From: Nostoc sp. CHAB 5715
Lineage (GTDB): Bacteria; Cyanobacteriota; Cyanobacteriia; Cyanobacteriales; Nostocaceae
NCBI RefSeq assembly: GCF_020829685.1
Contig: NZ_JAIVFR010000380.1
Location: 1 to 6,501 of the forward strand
DNA length: 6,501 bases
Direction: 5' to 3'
Shown: in pieces, positions 4,562 through 6,501 of the stretch
How the letters are laid out: the number at the start of each line of letters is the position of its first letter
Position numbering within the stretch: position 1 is the stretch's first letter
Made by a program: the position numbers and the translations under genes
Notes under the pieces: model-generated
What the model was told of the DNA's origin: nothing
Database searches by the model: none
Seen by the model: only the letters and a program-made list of their open reading frames with translations

Positions 4562-5359
4562 ATTTTGTGCAATACCCGTGGCTTCCATCGAATTGGATTG
4601 CGCGTGTCTCCAAGGCGCACTATTACCGCATACTGGACAAGAGCGATCGCGGTGAGAACGGCGTTTAGCAAATTCCATTCGATTCAAGTCGATTGTCAGC
4701 AATTGCGACAATAGAGGCTGACTAAATCCGGTGATCAGCTTGATAGCTTCCAGCGCCGTTAGACAAGCTAGTGTTCCAGAAACAGCGCCTAGAACTGAAA
4801 AGCCGCGCTGATCCCAATCAGGCTTCTCTGGAAACAGACAAGATAAACAAGGAGTCACACCAGGAATAATCGTCGTCAGGTAAGCCTCCATCCCATTCAT
4901 TGCGGCTTCCACCATTGGCTTACGCCAGCGCACACAGGCTTCATTTAATAAATTGCGCTCTGTAAAGTTGTGGGCGCAATCAAGAGCCATATCGGCGGAC
5001 TGCACTAACGAGTCTACATTTTCCGGGGTGATGTAATCATGAACAGCTTCCACTTGGACATCAGGATTAATCGCATCCAGAGTTTCTTTAGCTTTGAATA
5101 CCCTTGGCTTACCTACCCAATCATCAGTCATGAGAACCTGACGATTCATATCATCCAGCCGCAAGTCACCACCCCGGACTAGAATTAGCCGCCCAACGCC
5201 CGCTACTGCTAAGTAAAGCGCCGCCGTACCGCCTAATCCCCCCACACCTGTCACCAGAACTGTCGCTGACTTCAAGCGCTTCTGTGCTGTTTCGCCAAAA
5301 TTTGGAAGCATCATTTGGCGACGATAGCGTTCTAATTCGGTAGGCGTTAGGTTAACCAA
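4553..5359 (-). CDS. hesA: HesA, ThiF/MoeB/E1-like adenylating enzyme of the nif cluster
   Basis: This 268-aa cytoplasmic protein has the E1-like Rossmann fold. RYRRQMMLP (11-19) is the usual N-terminal motif, GVGGLGG (38-44) the nucleotide loop, and MNRQVLM (71-77) the Asn-Arg-Gln active-site segment. LDCAHNFTERNLLN (126-139) follows. Zinc-binding cysteine pairs lie at 171/174 and 241/244. MoeB has DCTDN where this protein has DCAHN, so the second Asp is His130; this may be typical of HesA. HesA is widespread in nif clusters and is thought to aid cofactor or metal maturation, but its substrate is not settled. The start is TTG at 5359, backed by a perfect AGGAGGT six bases upstream. The first later Met residues (16-17) would remove part of the motif. 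The last codons (NSH, TAG) come from the heptamer repeat. The gene begins ten bases after nifW ends. Confidence 0.94.
   Translation of the reverse strand: MVNLTPTELERYRRQMMLPNFGETAQKRLKSATVLVTGVGGLGGTAALYLAVAGVGRLILVRGGDLRLDDMNRQVLMTDDWVGKPRVFKAKETLDAINPDVQVEAVHDYITPENVDSLVQSADMALDCAHNFTERNLLNEACVRWRKPMVEAAMNGMEAYLTTIIPGVTPCLSCLFPEKPDWDQRGFSVLGAVSGTLACLTALEAIKLITGFSQPLLSQLLTIDLNRMEFAKRRSHRDRSCPVCGNSAPWRHAQSNSMEATGIAQNSH
4643..4650. repeat. HIP1 octamer GCGATCGC
   Basis: This is a third perfect HIP1 palindrome, inside the 3' part of hesA, at the codons just before the final zinc cysteine pair. Confidence 0.9.
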
Positions 5360-5364
5360 TTTAT

Positions 5365-5683
<319 letters not shown>

Positions 5684-5687
<4 letters not shown>

Positions 5688-5884
5688 CTAGCATTCTCCA
5701 ATTGTTTCAGATGTTGCTTAAGTTCATCTAACTGGCGATAGATTTCATAAGTTGCAGCCGCAACATCCATAAGTTGTTTGTAATCTGTTGGCAGACCTTC
5801 AGCTAAATCATGCAGATCCATTTTCATTTGACCCGCTTTGCTGTTTAGCCGTTTAATTTCTCCTTGTAGTTCCTCAATTGTCAT
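5684..5884 (-). CDS. DUF683 / CCE_0567-type nif-associated small protein
   Basis: This 66-aa highly helical protein opens MTIEELQGEIKRLNSKAGQMKMDLHDLAEGLP and continues YKQLMDVAAATYEIYRQLDELKQHLKQLENAR. The pattern is two helices split by a Gly-Leu-Pro turn at about 30-32, with heptad-like leucines. It matches the DUF683 family found next to the NifX-associated protein and nifW in cyanobacterial nif clusters; a Cyanothece member (CCE_0567) forms helical-hairpin assemblies and has been linked to metal binding. The function is unproved, probably an accessory to cofactor maturation. The ATG at 5884 falls in the first heptamer of the upstream repeat, whose AAGGA copies (3 and 10 bases upstream) are the only ribosome sites. 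The gene overlaps nifW by 4 bp. Confidence 0.92.
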
Positions 5885-6001
5885 TTGTCCTTTGTCCTTT
5901 GTCCTTTGTCATTAGTCATTTGTCTTTTGTCCTTCGTCCCTTGTCCTTTACTAGTGACCAATGACCAATGACTAATGACCAATGACTAATGACTAATGAC
6001 T
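5882..6001. repeat. Inverted heptamer arrays (STRR) between the DUF269 and DUF683 genes
   Basis: The left arm is nine in-phase heptamers at 5882-5944 (CATTTGT, CCTTTGT three times, CATTAGT, CATTTGT, CTTTTGT, CCTTCGT, CCCTTGT). The right arm is seven at 5953-6001 (AGTGACC, then AATGACC or AATGACT). GTCATTAGTCATT (5908-5920) is perfectly complementary to 5967-5979, 5981-5993 and 5988-6000, so several alternative hairpins are possible. The array fills the whole gap and touches the DUF683 start codon on one side, stopping two bases short of the DUF269 stop on the other. Confidence 0.92.
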
Positions 6002-6003
6002 AA

Positions 6004-6480
6004 TTAAATTTTGCCAACTTCAGGAAAGCGCTTCGCCAAATCAAGACCTTTCTTGACGTAGTTTTCTCCCTCTTCGGCTAATTTATCCAGTGAGTCAAAG
6101 CCAAAGCGATGAGCATCTCGCAAGGTTTTCACAGTTAGCAAAAGACGACCAGAAAAAACTAGCGCCCAGCCAAATCCTTCATGGCTCAAATCAACTACAA
6201 CCTGGGATATCAAACCTGTTTCTTGTTCAATCCCAGCCGCTACAGCTCGAAAAAATGCCATAATCCGAGCTTGAGTTACCGGATCAACTTCGCCCTCAAC
6301 GGAGATTTCCCGTTTCTTTTGTTTGGTGACAATAAAGGGTTTGAGAATTAACTCATCCGACCAAGTACGATAAACTCCATAACTGTCTTGACCACGGATT
6401 TGTTTGATTAATACCTTCAGAAATGGTGAGTTCAAGACTTCAGCTGTAGCGGTTCCGTTTACACTATTATTTGCGGTCAT
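6004..6480 (-). CDS. NifX-associated nitrogen fixation protein (DUF269)
   Basis: This 158-aa protein belongs to the family encoded directly after nifX in cyanobacterial and other nif clusters, and is thought to help in FeMo-cofactor assembly or trafficking. Recognisable segments are SPFLKVLIKQIRGQDSYGVYRTW (18-40), the basic KQKKREISVEGEVDP (53-67) and ARIMAFFRAVAAGIEQETG (71-89). VVVDLSHEGFGWALVFSGRLL (93-113) and RDAHRFGFDSLDKLAEEGE (121-139) follow. The first 17 residues are polar and poorly conserved in type. The ATG at 6480 is accepted because of the length; only a weak GAAG lies upstream. The remaining 21 bases to the edge hold no recognisable gene; nifX is expected beyond it. The stop is followed by the heptamer arrays. 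Confidence 0.95.
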   Translation of the reverse strand: MTANNSVNGTATAEVLNSPFLKVLIKQIRGQDSYGVYRTWSDELILKPFIVTKQKKREISVEGEVDPVTQARIMAFFRAVAAGIEQETGLISQVVVDLSHEGFGWALVFSGRLLLTVKTLRDAHRFGFDSLDKLAEEGENYVKKGLDLAKRFPEVGKI

Positions 6481-6501
6481 ACTGTTGCTTCATTTTCAAC
6501 T

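Overview
The window looks like chromosomal DNA from a filamentous, heterocyst-forming cyanobacterium of the Nostoc/Anabaena/Tolypothrix type; I do not name a species. Three lines of evidence support this. The gene order (reading the minus strand) is NifX-associated DUF269 protein, DUF683 protein, nifW, hesA, hesB, fdxH, which is the downstream part of the cyanobacterial nif cluster. There are three HIP1 octamers (GCGATCGC). Several gaps hold the short tandem heptamer repeats (STRR type) described from heterocystous cyanobacteria. The DNA is AT-rich, most clearly between genes.

Right part (about 3497-6480, all minus strand) holds nitrogenase accessory genes. It starts with the NifX-associated DUF269 protein. 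A 66-aa DUF683 helical protein follows and overlaps nifW by 4 bp (ATGA). Next comes hesA, an E1/MoeB-like adenylating enzyme with a TTG start and an ideal Shine-Dalgarno that overlaps the nifW stop. hesB (A-type Fe-S carrier) and fdxH (heterocyst [2Fe-2S] ferredoxin that donates electrons to nitrogenase) complete the series. nifX and the structural genes would be expected beyond the right edge. Together these genes serve FeMo-cofactor maturation (DUF269, DUF683, NifW, possibly HesA), Fe-S supply (HesB) and electron supply (FdxH).

Middle part (about 2310-3490) has a plus-strand molbindin gene (mop, 69 aa, one TOBE/Mop domain). It converges on fdxH, with a strong hairpin between them. It fits the context because nitrogenase needs molybdenum. 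A possible 42-codon ORF follows it. Upstream of mop is a 651-bp AT-rich divergent gap with several inverted repeats.

Left part (about 179-2309, minus strand) holds three closely packed genes: an ankyrin-repeat protein, a tandem-domain SagB/ThcOx-type flavin nitroreductase/dehydrogenase that overlaps it by 38 bp, and an unrecognised 120-aa protein. The leftmost 178 bases carry the end of a dispersed cyanobacterial repeat.

The points most worth a second look are: three intergenic hairpins built from complementary heptamer arrays, which also supply start, stop and ribosome-binding sequences to their neighbours; a 42-bp element nested in one of them; a Gly-to-Arg change in the FdxH cluster loop; a lone CRISPR-repeat-like segment upstream of fdxH; and the ankyrin/SagB-like/unknown gene trio beside the nif cluster.
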